In this document: one piece after another, positions 24,986-34,648 of the stretch
Layout of the letters: every line of letters starts with the position of its first letter
Position numbering within the stretch: the first letter of the stretch is position 1
Source of the DNA: Luteibacter aegosomaticola
GTDB taxonomy: Bacteria; Pseudomonadota; Gammaproteobacteria; Xanthomonadales; Rhodanobacteraceae
Assembly: GCF_023078475.1 (NCBI RefSeq)
Contig: NZ_CP095741.1
Coordinates: 124,001-188,000 of the forward strand
Direction of reading: 5' to 3'
DNA length: 64,000 bases
Translations under genes and position numbers: made by a program
The notes under the pieces: model-generated
Told to the model about the DNA's origin: nothing
Database searches by the model: none
What the model saw: only the letters and a program-made list of their open reading frames with translations

Positions 24986-27145
24986 TCAGGGGCCCGGGGC
25001 GGTGGCGGGCCGCCCCACGCCCGGCGGCGGAAACAAGCGCGCCAGTGCCTGGTTGAGGGCTTCGGAGCCATACGGTTTCACCAATACCAGTGTGCGGGCG
25101 TCCGGCTGCACGCCATCGGCATGGGCATGGCCCGTGGCGTACACCGCAGCGAGGCCGGGGTGCCGCGCACGCGCCTCGGCGACCAGTTCGACGCCGGACA
25201 TGCCGGGCAAGCTGACATCACTGACGAGTACATCGACCGGCTGCTCGGCAAGCACCTCGAGGGCGCGCGCGGCGTCAGCCGCCTCGAATACCTCGTGACC
25301 TCGCAGCTGGAGCATTTCGGCCACCGTGGTACGGACGAGCCAGTCATCTTCCACTACCAGGACACGCACGACGCGTATGGCGGGTGGTGAGTTTGCAGGT
25401 GGAGGGGCCACCGTGGCCGGGCCGCCATCCTGGCGCCGGGCATGGCCGGAAAGCATCTGGCGCAGCTTGCGGGCGAGCGTCTCGCGACTGTACGGCTTGC
25501 TCAGCAGTTCGACGCCTTCATCGAGGCGGCCGCCGTGCACGATGGAATTCTCGGTATACCCCGAGGTGAAAAGCACGGAGATCCCCGGCAGCCGTTCGCG
25601 CGCTTTGCGGGCGAGTTCGGGGCTCTTCAGGGCCCCAGGCATGACCACATCGGTGAACAGCAGGTCGATGGGGATGCCGCTGTCGATGATCGACAGGGCG
25701 CTTGGCGCATCGCGCGCCTTGAGTACGCGGTAGCCGAGGTCAGCGAGCATGGCCACCACCGTGTCGCGCACGGCTTCGTCATCTTCGGCGACAAGGATGG
25801 TCTCGCTGCCCCCGGTGAGCGGGCCCGTGTCGACGTCGACGATGATGTCTTCCGACTGCGTGGTCCGTGGGAGGTATAGCTTGACGGTGGTGCCGTGGCC
25901 CGGTTCGCTATAGAGCTTGATGTGTCCGCCCGATTGCTTCACGAAGCCATACACCATCGACAGCCCGAGCCCCGTTCCGCGCCCTTCGGGCTTCGTGGTG
26001 AAGAACGGTTCGAATACCTTGTCCATCGTCTGCGCATCGATACCATGGCCCGTGTCAGTGACGGCAAGCAACACGTACTGGCCCGCGGCGACATCATCGA
26101 GCGTGTCGACATAACTGGCATCGAGGTATGCGTTACCCGCTTCGATCGTGAGCCTGCCCTGCCCATCCATAGCGTCGCGCGCATTGAGCGCGAGGTTCAG
26201 CAGCGCGTTCTCCACGTTGCCCGGGTCGATCAGCGTATTCCAAAGGCCGCCGGCAACGACCGTTTCCACTTCGATCCCCTCGCCGAGCGTGCGGCGCAGA
26301 AGATCATCCATGTTGCGCACGAAGCGCCCCACGTTGACGACCTTGGGTGCGAGCGGCTGGCGCCTGCCAAACGCAAGTAGCTGCGTGGCGAGCTTCGAAC
26401 CGCGTGCCACACCCGCCATGGCGTTACGTACGCGGCGTTCGCCACGTTCGCTGCCGTGCACGTCTTCCGCCAATAGCTGCAGATTGCCGCTGATGACCTG
26501 CAGGAGGTTATTGAAGTCGTGTGCCACGCCACCCGTGAGGTTCCCGATGGCCTCCATCTTCTGGCTCTGGCGCAACGCATCCTGCGTACGCAACAGCTCC
26601 GCGGTGCGTTGGTTTACGCGATCCTGCAGGGTTGCCGCCTCACTGGCGAGGGTGGCTTCGGCTTCTTTGCGCGCGGTGGTGTCGGTAATGACGAACATCA
26701 CGCCCGCTACCGTGGCGGTGTCGTCGACAAGCGGGCTGAAGTCGATATGCAGCCATGCGTCCTGCGGCGCATCGCTACGGTTCAAGACGACGTGCACATC
26801 GTGGAACGACAACGCGCCGCCAGCAAACACGGTATCCAGGACATGCCGGTTGAAGTCGGCGACTTCAGGCCATGCAGCAAGGACAGGTTGGCCAAACACC
26901 TGCGGATGACGAAGGCCGGCGATCGCTTTGTATGCGTCGTTGTAGAGCAGGATGCCTTCACGGCCGTGGAAAAGACCCATCGGCGCGGGCGATCGCATGA
27001 GGGCCGCGAGGGCATGGCATAACGCTGGTCGCCAGCCATCGAGAGGGCCCAGCGACGTATTGCCCCAGTCAAACCCGTGGACCCGTCGAGCCATGTCGCT
27101 GTCGCGGGGTAGGAACCACGGGAATTCGGGCGGCGGTGCGCTCAT
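24986..27145 (-). CDS. hybrid histidine kinase with two receiver domains
   Basis: A 719-residue cytosolic sensor kinase. Order of domains: a PAS-like sensor (about 45-165, LYNDAYKAIAGLRHPQVFGQ), a coiled linker, HisKA with the phospho-His in GGVAHDFNNLLQVI (about 210), HATPase_c (NLALNARDAM; GTGLGLSMVYGF), a first receiver (ILVAEDDEAVRDTVV; phosphosite in LLFTDVVMPG) and a second receiver (VLVVEDDWLVRTTV; phosphosite in VLVSDVSLPG). No transmembrane segment is visible. The HDFNNLL motif is that of the large PAS-hybrid family common in Xanthomonadales and Rhizobiales. The signal and output are unknown; no DNA-binding partner is adjacent. Confidence 0.9.
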   Translation of the reverse strand: MSAPPPEFPWFLPRDSDMARRVHGFDWGNTSLGPLDGWRPALCHALAALMRSPAPMGLFHGREGILLYNDAYKAIAGLRHPQVFGQPVLAAWPEVADFNRHVLDTVFAGGALSFHDVHVVLNRSDAPQDAWLHIDFSPLVDDTATVAGVMFVITDTTARKEAEATLASEAATLQDRVNQRTAELLRTQDALRQSQKMEAIGNLTGGVAHDFNNLLQVISGNLQLLAEDVHGSERGERRVRNAMAGVARGSKLATQLLAFGRRQPLAPKVVNVGRFVRNMDDLLRRTLGEGIEVETVVAGGLWNTLIDPGNVENALLNLALNARDAMDGQGRLTIEAGNAYLDASYVDTLDDVAAGQYVLLAVTDTGHGIDAQTMDKVFEPFFTTKPEGRGTGLGLSMVYGFVKQSGGHIKLYSEPGHGTTVKLYLPRTTQSEDIIVDVDTGPLTGGSETILVAEDDEAVRDTVVAMLADLGYRVLKARDAPSALSIIDSGIPIDLLFTDVVMPGALKSPELARKARERLPGISVLFTSGYTENSIVHGGRLDEGVELLSKPYSRETLARKLRQMLSGHARRQDGGPATVAPPPANSPPAIRVVRVLVVEDDWLVRTTVAEMLQLRGHEVFEAADAARALEVLAEQPVDVLVSDVSLPGMSGVELVAEARARHPGLAAVYATGHAHADGVQPDARTLVLVKPYGSEALNQALARLFPPPGVGRPATAPGP

Positions 27146-27199
27146 GCAGCGGGCCTGCGGAACAAGGGCGAAGCCGCGATGTTAACCCGCAGGGTGCGC

Positions 27200-28009
27200 T
27201 TACGTCGCGACGTGGCGTACCGCGTCGACCACGACGTTGAGCATGTCGCAATCGCCGTCGCTAAGGACATCCACCATCAGTGCCGCGACGGCCACGGCGG
27301 CAAAGCCCTTGCGGATGACGCCGACGGCGGCACCCATGTGACCCAGCTTGCGCCCGAACAAGCGGCCTGCGCGCTCAAGGAACGAGAGCTTGCGGGCGAT
27401 GCGGTGGACTTCGAGCGCCACTTGCGGCGCGGCCCCGTCAGCCTCTTCACGGATCAGTTCGGAAAGCACGTCCATGCGGCCGACGTAGTACCGGCTGATA
27501 CCCGTGGTGAACATGATCCAGTCGCGCGCCTGTGCCTGCGGCAGCGACATGATCTCGCTGGGATCTTCCTCGAAATCGATGAAGCCCACGCCGTGGTCGC
27601 CCACGGTGATATTGCGGGCGAAGGCCTGGCCGAGGTAGCCGCCGTGGCGGTGCAGCTCGCCGATCGCGTGGGCTGTCTGGCGCACCAGGATGTCGGCGTC
27701 GTTCGCGCTCGGCAGGCGCTTCAGGCGATGGGCGAGGGTCGGACCCATATCGCTGAGGATCAGGCTGCGCGGGCCTTCGCCCAGGATGCGTGGCACCGGT
27801 GCGCCGCACGCGCGCAGCGCCTCGATACGGCGCGACTCCACCTGCTTGGCCGCCTCGCCGGCATGACGGGGAGGGGAGCGCAGGGCGTGCAGATCGAGGC
27901 GCGTGGCCAGCCTGTTCCACAGGCGTACCAGGGCAGGCCTCAGCCAGCCATCCGCTTCGTAGCGCTTGAGCCAGGCGGTGCTGCCGCCGAGGGAAAATCG
28001 TTGAACCAT
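27200..28009 (-). CDS. small protein kinase-like phosphotransferase
   Basis: A 269-residue protein with the fold of lipopolysaccharide/RIO-type kinases (BUD32-, WaaP-like). The catalytic loop is HRHGGYLGQAFARNITV and the metal-binding motif is the variant DFE in GVGFIDFEEDP rather than DFG. The ATG at 28009 gives MVQRFSLGGSTAWLKRYEAD, where the Lys of WLKRY may be the ATP anchor; GGAG lies 11 nt upstream. The frame is open further upstream, so an earlier start cannot be excluded. The last 40 residues are hydrophobic (GFAAVAVAALMVDVL) and could touch the membrane. Its substrate may be LPS core sugar or a protein; unknown. The hybrid kinase gene follows 54 bp downstream. Confidence 0.7.
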   Translation of the reverse strand: MVQRFSLGGSTAWLKRYEADGWLRPALVRLWNRLATRLDLHALRSPPRHAGEAAKQVESRRIEALRACGAPVPRILGEGPRSLILSDMGPTLAHRLKRLPSANDADILVRQTAHAIGELHRHGGYLGQAFARNITVGDHGVGFIDFEEDPSEIMSLPQAQARDWIMFTTGISRYYVGRMDVLSELIREEADGAAPQVALEVHRIARKLSFLERAGRLFGRKLGHMGAAVGVIRKGFAAVAVAALMVDVLSDGDCDMLNVVVDAVRHVAT

Positions 28010-28324
28010 GAGAAGCAAACTCCGTGCGTGGCGTGCGGACCCGGCGCCCCCGCGCTTCGGCACCCACGTCACGCCAAGGAAACCATTGCGGTCAGTTAGC
28101 ACCGCGTTTCCCCCTCCTCCTAAGCTAATTGTAAGCTTTGCGGTACAGGAATTCGACCCATCCGTCGGTATGTCCTTTGCGTCTCGTAAGGATTCCGTTA
28201 AGGATCGGGGATTAATCGGCATCTTCTGAGCCGATTCGGCAAGAGTGCATGCGAGCCGTTTGCGCGCTATACGCACCGCATCGACACATCCTATGTTGGG
28301 GGTAGTGCCGCCCCGAGGTTGCGC
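28010..28324. other. divergent control region between kinase-like gene and ABC/lanthipeptide locus
   Basis: About 315 bp with a drop in GC near 28115-28160. An inverted repeat AAGCT-N7-AGCTT lies at 28122-28138 and could be an operator. No TGTCCGG palindrome like the one upstream of the peptide gene is present here, so the ABC genes do not share that operator at this promoter. No confident -35/-10 pair was found for either direction. Confidence 0.4.
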
Positions 28325-29085
<761 letters not shown>

Positions 29086-29089
<4 letters not shown>

Positions 29090-31467
29090 GCACGCCGCTT
29101 GCTGCCGCGCGGCGTGGGGCGCAGGCCATGTTCCGCCGGCCTGGTTTCTTCATCCTCGCTTCGGCAACCCTCGCGCTCGCGGTTGGGATTTTTTTCGCCA
29201 CGTTTGCCCTGGTCGACGCACTGCTACTCACTCCTCCTGCCTTCAGGCGGCCTGGCGAGCTGGTCCTGTATGGCGAGATCGTACGCCCGTCGTCGCCGCG
29301 AAGCCTTTCCGCCCGGTTGTACGACGCCATAGGCCTGCCCGCGGGCGTGCTTTCGCGTGGGCGTGCACGGAGTATCGAGCGTGCCAGCGTGCGCAGCGGT
29401 GGCCATGCCGGGTTACTGGCCGTGCAGCGGGTCGATGCGGGCTTCCTTCCGACCCTCGGCGTGGTACCGGCACTAGGAAGCCTCGCGCTCGAGCATGCTG
29501 GCCGCGATGGGGCGCTCGTTTCATGGCGGCTGTGGAACACATGGTACGCCGCGGCGCCCTCCGTCGAAGGCCGCGTCATCATGGTGGATGGCCGGATCCT
29601 TCCCGTCGCCGGGGTGCTGCCGGCCACGTACCGGTTGCTCGATGACGTGGACGTCCTGCTGCCTTTGCGAGCCGTGCCGGGTGCGGCTGCGAGCGTGCCG
29701 AACGATTTCGCGGTAGCGCGGCTGATGCCGGGTGCGAGCGCGGATGGCTTCGTCGCCGCCATGCGGGCCGCCATCCCAGGCGCTGTCAGCAACGACAGGG
29801 AGCGCTTCGGCATGACGCCGCTCGAGCAAGCGCTAACGGAGGCCAGCGCGCCCACGTTATGGTTCTTCCTGGGCTGTGCCGTCCTCGTGTTGGCGACGGC
29901 ATGCGGGAACCTGGCCAACCTGATGCTCGCAAGAGCTCTCGGGCGGGGCCAGGAAACGGCGTTGCGCAGGGCGCTGGGTGCCGGGTTTTGGGGGGCATGG
30001 GCCACGATCGCGACCGAGGCCATGCTGATCGGCATGGCTGGGCTCGCTGCGGGATGCGTGTTGGGCCATGCACTGGTCGTCGCCAGCGACAGCTATATCC
30101 CCGACTCCTGGCGTATAAGCGCCGGCGAACTCGCGATCGGCTGGCGTGTGTATGTCGCCAGCGCCGTCATGGCCGTCGCGGTCGTGGTCCTTGCCGCGAT
30201 CGGCGGCACCTTGCACGAGCACGGCGATGCCATGCTTCGCGACTACGTCGGCGGCGGCCCGTCGCATTCGGTACGGCTCACGGCGGGCGGCATCCGTGTT
30301 GCGCTCGTCCAGTTCCAACTCGTGCTGGCGACCGTGTTGCTATCGCTTTGCGTCGTCCGCCTGCTTCAGGCCTGGCGGACCGACGATGTCGCGCCAGGCT
30401 TCGATCTCACACACGCCACGGCTGCGCGGTTCCGCCCGGATCCAGGGCACTTCAGTACGGCGGCGCTGGTTGCCGATGCCATGCTGTCGATCGAGCGGCA
30501 ATCGCTTGCGCTTTCGGGCGTGCTCGGCGCGGGCGTCACGACCCAGTTACCCGTGGGCACGCATTTCCAGGTGTCTTTTGCGGGTTACGAGGCCCGTCCC
30601 GTCGAAGCCCAGCTGGTGATGCAGACGCCGGGTGCGCGGGCCGCGCTGGGGATGCGCCTCATCGCGGGTCGAGACCTTTCCACCATGGATACGCCCGGCG
30701 CGCCAGGCGTCGTCGTCGTCAACGAAGCGTTCCTCGCGGCTATTCCGGGTGCGGCACTGGGCGGCACGGTGCACACCATGTCGCGCAGCCTTGGTAACCG
30801 CGACCTTCGTATCGTCGGGATCGTCGCCGATACGCGCGACGCGGGTCCTTCCGCGCCCCTGCATCCGTGGGCCATCGTTCCCTTCGCGCAACTTCCCAGT
30901 ACCGAGTTCGCAGCGTTTCGTAGCCTGCTGTCGTACTACCTGGTGTTCCGCGCGGCGGACGATGCGGCGGTCATGGGCATCGATCCGGATGACGCGGTGC
31001 GGATGGTTGCACCCTGGCTGGTCCTGGAGCGGGCACGAACGCTATCACGGATATGGCGTGACTCACGCTCCGCGATGGATCGCGATACCTGGCTTGCAGG
31101 ACTATTCGCGGCGGTAGGCCTTGGCCTGGGCCTGGTGGGCCTCTACTCGGCGCAACGCGTGGAGGTGGCATCGCGACGCCGTGACCTGGCGCTATGCGCC
31201 GCCTTGGGCGCAACCCCGGGCGACCTCCTCGGGATGTGCCTTGCGCGCGGCATCGCACGCGCCCTGGTCGGGGTCGCGCTTGGGCTGGCCGCGTCGTTTG
31301 CCTTGAGCCGCTGGCCTCCACTGGGCCTGACACCTGGCATTCGCCTTGACCCCACCGCCGCGTTGATCGTCGCGGTGGCCATGCTAGTCATTACCAGCGC
31401 GGTGGTGTTCCCGCCGGCCGTGCGCTCGGCCACGACGCCGCCATGGCTCGTGCTGCGCAATCCATGA
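29086..31467 (+). CDS. FtsX/MacB-like ABC permease
   Basis: A 793-residue permease with a double FtsX arrangement. The first transmembrane helix is near residue 20-45 (FFILASATLALAVGIFFATF) and is followed by a periplasmic MacB-like region. Three helices lie around 265-375 (TLWFFLGCAVLVLATACGNL). A further helix near residue 410 (VALVQFQLVLATVLLSLCVV) precedes a second periplasmic region, and the protein ends with three helices (LAGLFAAVGLGLGLVGLYSA). The start is GTG within the 4-bp GTGA overlap with the ATPase stop. The length is typical of stand-alone ABC-2-like FtsX permeases that lie beside two-component genes. The histidine kinase and regulator follow directly, so it may also take part in sensing the cargo peptide. 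Confidence 0.9.
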
Positions 31468-31477
31468 GGTTATTTTG

Positions 31478-32848
31478 ATGAACACCCCGTCGCTGCACGC
31501 CCCCGTCCTGGTTGTCGACGATCACGCGGATGTTCGTCTTGCACTGTGCATGCTCTTGCGCAGCGAGGGCCTTGAGGTCATCGAAGCTGCGTCGCCGTCA
31601 TCGGCCTGCCAGGTGGCGGCGCGACAGGTGCTGTCGTGCGCCATGGTCGATCTGAACTACTCGGCGGATACGACATCCGGCCACGAGGGTCTCGAGCTGG
31701 TGTCGCGGTTGCGCGATCTCGCACCTGCCATGCCCGTGGTGGTGATGACCGCATGGAGCACCATCGATCTGGCCGTGCAGGCGATACGCCAGGGTGCCGC
31801 TGATTTCATCGAAAAGCCATGGAAGAGCCCGCGCCTGCTCAGCACCGTGTGGAGCCAGGTGCGCCTCTACGATGCGCAGGAGGAAAACCGGCGGCTACGC
31901 GCGGAGACCTCGTTACATCGCGAAGGTCCAGGGGCCATCTGCGCGACGGAGTCATCGGCGATGCGCCGGGTGCTGGATCTGATCGAACGCATCGCCCGGG
32001 CCGACGCCAATGTCCTCTTGCTCGGAGAAAACGGTACGGGCAAATCGTTGCTGGCGCGGGATATCCATGTACGTTCGAAACGCAGTGCGTATCCCCTGGT
32101 GCGCATCGACATGGGTAGCTTGCCCGAGTCCCGCTTTGCCGATGAATTGTTCGGCGACGAGTCGGGCGTGCGCCCGGGCCGGTTCGAGCTGGCCCACCAG
32201 GGCAGCATCGTCCTCGAAGAGGTATCGACCATCCCCGTGTTCCAGCAGGCCAAGCTATTGCGGGTGCTGGAGGAAGGCGAACTCGAGCGCATGGGTTCGG
32301 GGCAGACGCGCCGGGTCAACGTCCGCGTCATTTCCACGACCAACGCCGACCTTGACGCGGCTGCCCGCGCCAACCGTTTCCGGCTCGACCTGCTTTACCG
32401 GCTGAACGCGATGCAGGTGCGCCTGCCCGCGCTACGCGAGCGCGCTGAGGACATCATCCCGCTCGCCCGTCATTTCCTGTTGCGGGAATGCCGCCGGCTG
32501 GGACGCGAAGCCGTGCGTCTGGCGCCTTCCGCCGAGCGCGCGATGCGTGCTTACGCCTGGCCTGGAAACATCAGGGAACTCGAGCACGCGGTGGAGCGCG
32601 CCGTGCTCACGACGCTGGGCACGGAGATCGACGCGGAGGCGTTATCCCTCCGCAGCCAGGGCGACGCTCCCCTGGTGCTCGATTGCCTCACCCTGCCTGA
32701 GGCCGAGCACCTGCTGATCACCCAGGCGCTGGAGCGCAACGACAACAACCTGCAACGTGCGGCCGACGCGCTGGGCATCTCGCGTCAGGCACTCTACCGC
32801 CGCCTGGACAAGCGACGGCCGAAAGATCCCGCAGAGCGTATCGAATGA
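31478..32848 (+). CDS. NtrC-like response regulator lacking the GAFTGA loop
   Basis: A 456-residue response regulator with receiver (1-125; acid pair D14/D15, phosphosite D58, T91, K113), AAA+ (about 155-385) and Fis-type HTH (about 410-448, NLQRAADALGISRQALYRRL). Walker A is GENGTGKS (183-190). Where sigma-54 activators carry GAFTGA, this protein reads ELFGDESGVRPGRFE (223-237), about seven residues shorter, so the loop that contacts sigma-54 is missing. Walker B is IVLEEV instead of FLDE. It therefore probably acts at sigma-70-type promoters, by binding DNA as a phosphorylation-controlled activator or repressor. GAGG lies upstream and its stop overlaps the kinase start by 4 bp. Confidence 0.92.
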   Translation: MNTPSLHAPVLVVDDHADVRLALCMLLRSEGLEVIEAASPSSACQVAARQVLSCAMVDLNYSADTTSGHEGLELVSRLRDLAPAMPVVVMTAWSTIDLAVQAIRQGAADFIEKPWKSPRLLSTVWSQVRLYDAQEENRRLRAETSLHREGPGAICATESSAMRRVLDLIERIARADANVLLLGENGTGKSLLARDIHVRSKRSAYPLVRIDMGSLPESRFADELFGDESGVRPGRFELAHQGSIVLEEVSTIPVFQQAKLLRVLEEGELERMGSGQTRRVNVRVISTTNADLDAAARANRFRLDLLYRLNAMQVRLPALRERAEDIIPLARHFLLRECRRLGREAVRLAPSAERAMRAYAWPGNIRELEHAVERAVLTTLGTEIDAEALSLRSQGDAPLVLDCLTLPEAEHLLITQALERNDNNLQRAADALGISRQALYRRLDKRRPKDPAERIE

Positions 32849-34203
32849 ACGGAGCGCGCACGCCTGTCCCGCCATTGCCGCCGCCGCTCGGGCCATCGCC
32901 CGCTGCCGGTGTGGCGCTCTGGGGGTTGGGTTTCATGGCCCCGCTGGCCGCCGCGGCACTGGCGCTCGCGATCGGGCCCGTCGAGCCGCCGCTGGTGCGC
33001 GCAACGTTACTCGCCGCAGGTGTTGTCGGATCGCTACTCGTGGGGTGGATCGGTGGGCGTCGCGTCCTGGCGTCGTTGCGCACGGCATTCGACCTGCTTG
33101 GTGCCCTGCGTGAAGGTGATTACGGTCTGCGCGGCCACGTGCGCCCCGGCCACGATCCCCTGCAGGGCCTTATCGCCGGTGTTAACGAACTTTCCGACGA
33201 GTTACGCCGCGGCCGCCGTGCGCGCACCGAGGCATCACGCTTCCTTGGCAAGACGCTCGTCGCTTTGCACAGCGCGGTGCTCGTCACCGATGACCGCGGT
33301 GCGATTCGCCTGATTAACCCGGCCGCCAGGCGGTTGGTCGGTGCCGAGCGTCGGTCCGTCGTGGGAAGCGATCCGGCGGAGTGGGGCTTCGCCGAAGCGC
33401 TGGCGGCACCTGACGGCAGCATCCTGACGCACTGCTTTCCTGCAGCCAACGGGCGATGGGCCGTGCGGCGCGCCAGCTGGTATAGCGCCGGCCGCGAGCA
33501 CAGCCTGCTGATGCTGCATGACCTGAGCGCGGCATTGAGTGAGGAAGAACACCGCGCCTGGCAGCGGCTCATCCGTGTGTTGAGCCACGAATTGAACAAT
33601 TCGCTCACGCCCATCGGCTCGCTTGCCGAGACGCTCTCTTCGCTTCTCGCACGCCATGGCCCGGACATCCCGCAACACGAGCTGCAAGCCGGGTTGGAAG
33701 CGATCGCGCGACGTTCCGGTTCGTTAGCCCGCTTCGTCGGCGGCTACGGCAAGCTCGCGCGGTTGCCGCCACTTACCATCGAACCTTTCAGGCTCGACCT
33801 TGCGCTGGGACGGATCGCACGGCTGGAACAGCGCGTTCGCGTCGTGCACGAGGGCGACACCGCGCTATGGGTGGAAGGGGACGAGGACCAGTTGGGCCAG
33901 GTATTCGTCAACCTTCTTCGCAACGCCGCGGAGTCCGCGCTTCTGACGGGCGGTGGCGTCCAGCTGAACTGGTACGCGCGCGGCGGTGAAGCGTGGGTGC
34001 TCATCACGGACGAGGGCATCGGTTTGCCGCTTACCGACTCTCTTTTCGTGCCGTTCTTTACGACCAAGCCCGAAGGGTCGGGTATCGGGTTGAGCCTGGC
34101 GCGGCTGATCGTCGAGGCCCATGGCGGCAGCGTGGGCCTTGCCGATCGCGCAGACGGCACGCGCGGCGCGGTCGCGACGGTCCGGTTACGCCTGCCCGAC
34201 TGA
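32845..34203 (+). CDS. membrane sensor histidine kinase (NtrB/NtrY-like)
   Basis: A 452-residue kinase, partner of the preceding regulator by 4-bp overlap. Two transmembrane helices lie near 25-48 and 52-72 (GVALWGLGFMAPLAAAALAL; LLAAGVVGSLLVGWIG) with almost no periplasmic loop, so it senses within or near the membrane, or through the ABC permease. HAMP-like and PAS regions follow (residues 75-220, AVLVTDDRGAIRLINPAARR). HisKA has the phospho-His in RVLSHELNNSLTPI (about 250), and HATPase_c is intact (NLLRNAAESAL, TDEGIGL, GSGIGLSLARLI). The tandem operator and the lanthipeptide gene lie immediately downstream. Confidence 0.93.
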   Translation: MNGARTPVPPLPPPLGPSPAAGVALWGLGFMAPLAAAALALAIGPVEPPLVRATLLAAGVVGSLLVGWIGGRRVLASLRTAFDLLGALREGDYGLRGHVRPGHDPLQGLIAGVNELSDELRRGRRARTEASRFLGKTLVALHSAVLVTDDRGAIRLINPAARRLVGAERRSVVGSDPAEWGFAEALAAPDGSILTHCFPAANGRWAVRRASWYSAGREHSLLMLHDLSAALSEEEHRAWQRLIRVLSHELNNSLTPIGSLAETLSSLLARHGPDIPQHELQAGLEAIARRSGSLARFVGGYGKLARLPPLTIEPFRLDLALGRIARLEQRVRVVHEGDTALWVEGDEDQLGQVFVNLLRNAAESALLTGGGVQLNWYARGGEAWVLITDEGIGLPLTDSLFVPFFTTKPEGSGIGLSLARLIVEAHGGSVGLADRADGTRGAVATVRLRLPD

Positions 34204-34206
34204 CGC

Positions 34207-34241
34207 GTCCGGAACCGGACAGCGTTGTCCGGTTCCGGACA
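34207..34241. promoter_or_regulatory. tandem palindromic operator upstream of the lanthipeptide gene
   Basis: Two palindromes: GTCCGG-AA-CCGGAC at 34207-34220 and TGTCCGG-TT-CCGGACA at 34226-34241, with centres 20 bp apart, about two helical turns. Together they also form one perfect larger inverted repeat (15-bp arms, 4-bp centre). A weaker third copy, TGACCGA-AA-CCGGACG, is at 34249-34264. They begin 3 bp after the kinase stop. The adjacent Fis-type response regulator is the obvious candidate to bind them. Confidence 0.75.
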
Positions 34242-34323
34242 CCTCGCATGACCGAAACCGGACGCACGGCGTGAAAAATGAGTGCAGACGTCATTCTTGA
34301 GGGCCTGACGTGCCATGGGTGGA

Positions 34324-34353
34324 TTGTCCGCCCGACGTGCCCCGACCTAGATT
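34324..34353 (+). promoter_or_regulatory. candidate promoter of the lanthipeptide gene
   Basis: TTGTCC at 34324-34329 and TAGATT at 34348-34353 are separated by 18 bp. This is a modest sigma-70-like promoter that would start transcription near 34360, about 48 nt before the peptide ATG. The palindromes would lie about 120-150 bp upstream, an activator-like distance. No sigma-54 -24/-12 element was found on this strand. GACGTGCC is repeated at 34308-34315 and 34335-34342. Confidence 0.35.
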
Positions 34354-34407
34354 CGCCCCGCACCCGCACTTCCGGCGCGGTGCGCGAACCGATCTTGGAG
34401 ACCCACG

Positions 34408-34536
34408 ATGCACATCATCCTCTTGCTCCAGACCCTTGAGGTCGAGACCACCGCCCCCGGTATTGAGACTCAAGTGGGCAGTTCATACAGCGGCGCGGGC
34501 TGCATCGCCGGCCTGGCCGACGTGGGCGAGGGTTAG
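34408..34536 (+). CDS. lanA: class III lanthipeptide precursor
   Basis: A 42-residue peptide with GGAG 7 nt before its ATG. The leader contains ILLLQTLE (residues 4-11), which matches the ILELQ/LxLQxLE recognition helix of class III (LanKC) precursors such as LabA2 and EryA, as I recall them. An acidic linker follows, then the core, where S25-x-x-S28-x3-C32 (SSYSGAGC) fits the Ser-x2-Ser-x(2-5)-Cys motif that gives labionin or lanthionine rings. A short tail, IAGLADVGEG, has no further Cys, so a single ring system is expected. A LanKC synthetase gene follows 112 bp downstream. The exact cleavage site is not evident; no double-glycine protease motif is seen. Confidence 0.88.
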   Translation: MHIILLLQTLEVETTAPGIETQVGSSYSGAGCIAGLADVGEG

Positions 34537-34577
34537 GTGTACGCCGTCCACGTTCGGGGAAGGTAAACGGGAGCGAA

Positions 34578-34615
34578 GGCTATCCCTGGCGACGTCCGGG
34601 TCGCCAGGGATAGCC
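34578..34615 (+). terminator. hairpin between precursor and synthetase genes
   Basis: A perfect 16-bp stem, 34578-34593 paired with 34600-34615 (starts GGCTATCCCTGG), with a 6-nt loop GTCCGG. No long T-tract follows, so it is more likely a partial terminator or an mRNA-stabilising element. It would allow much precursor mRNA and less synthetase mRNA, a common arrangement in RiPP operons. Confidence 0.7.
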
Positions 34616-34648
34616 GGGGTTTGGTGCTGAACGATGAAGGGAGACGGC

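Noticed and set aside
34242..34407. Sigma-54 promoter for the lanthipeptide gene
   Set aside because: No TGGCA-N7-TTGC element on the plus strand; a TGGCACG word exists only on the minus strand and lacks a matching -12. This agrees with the regulator lacking GAFTGA.
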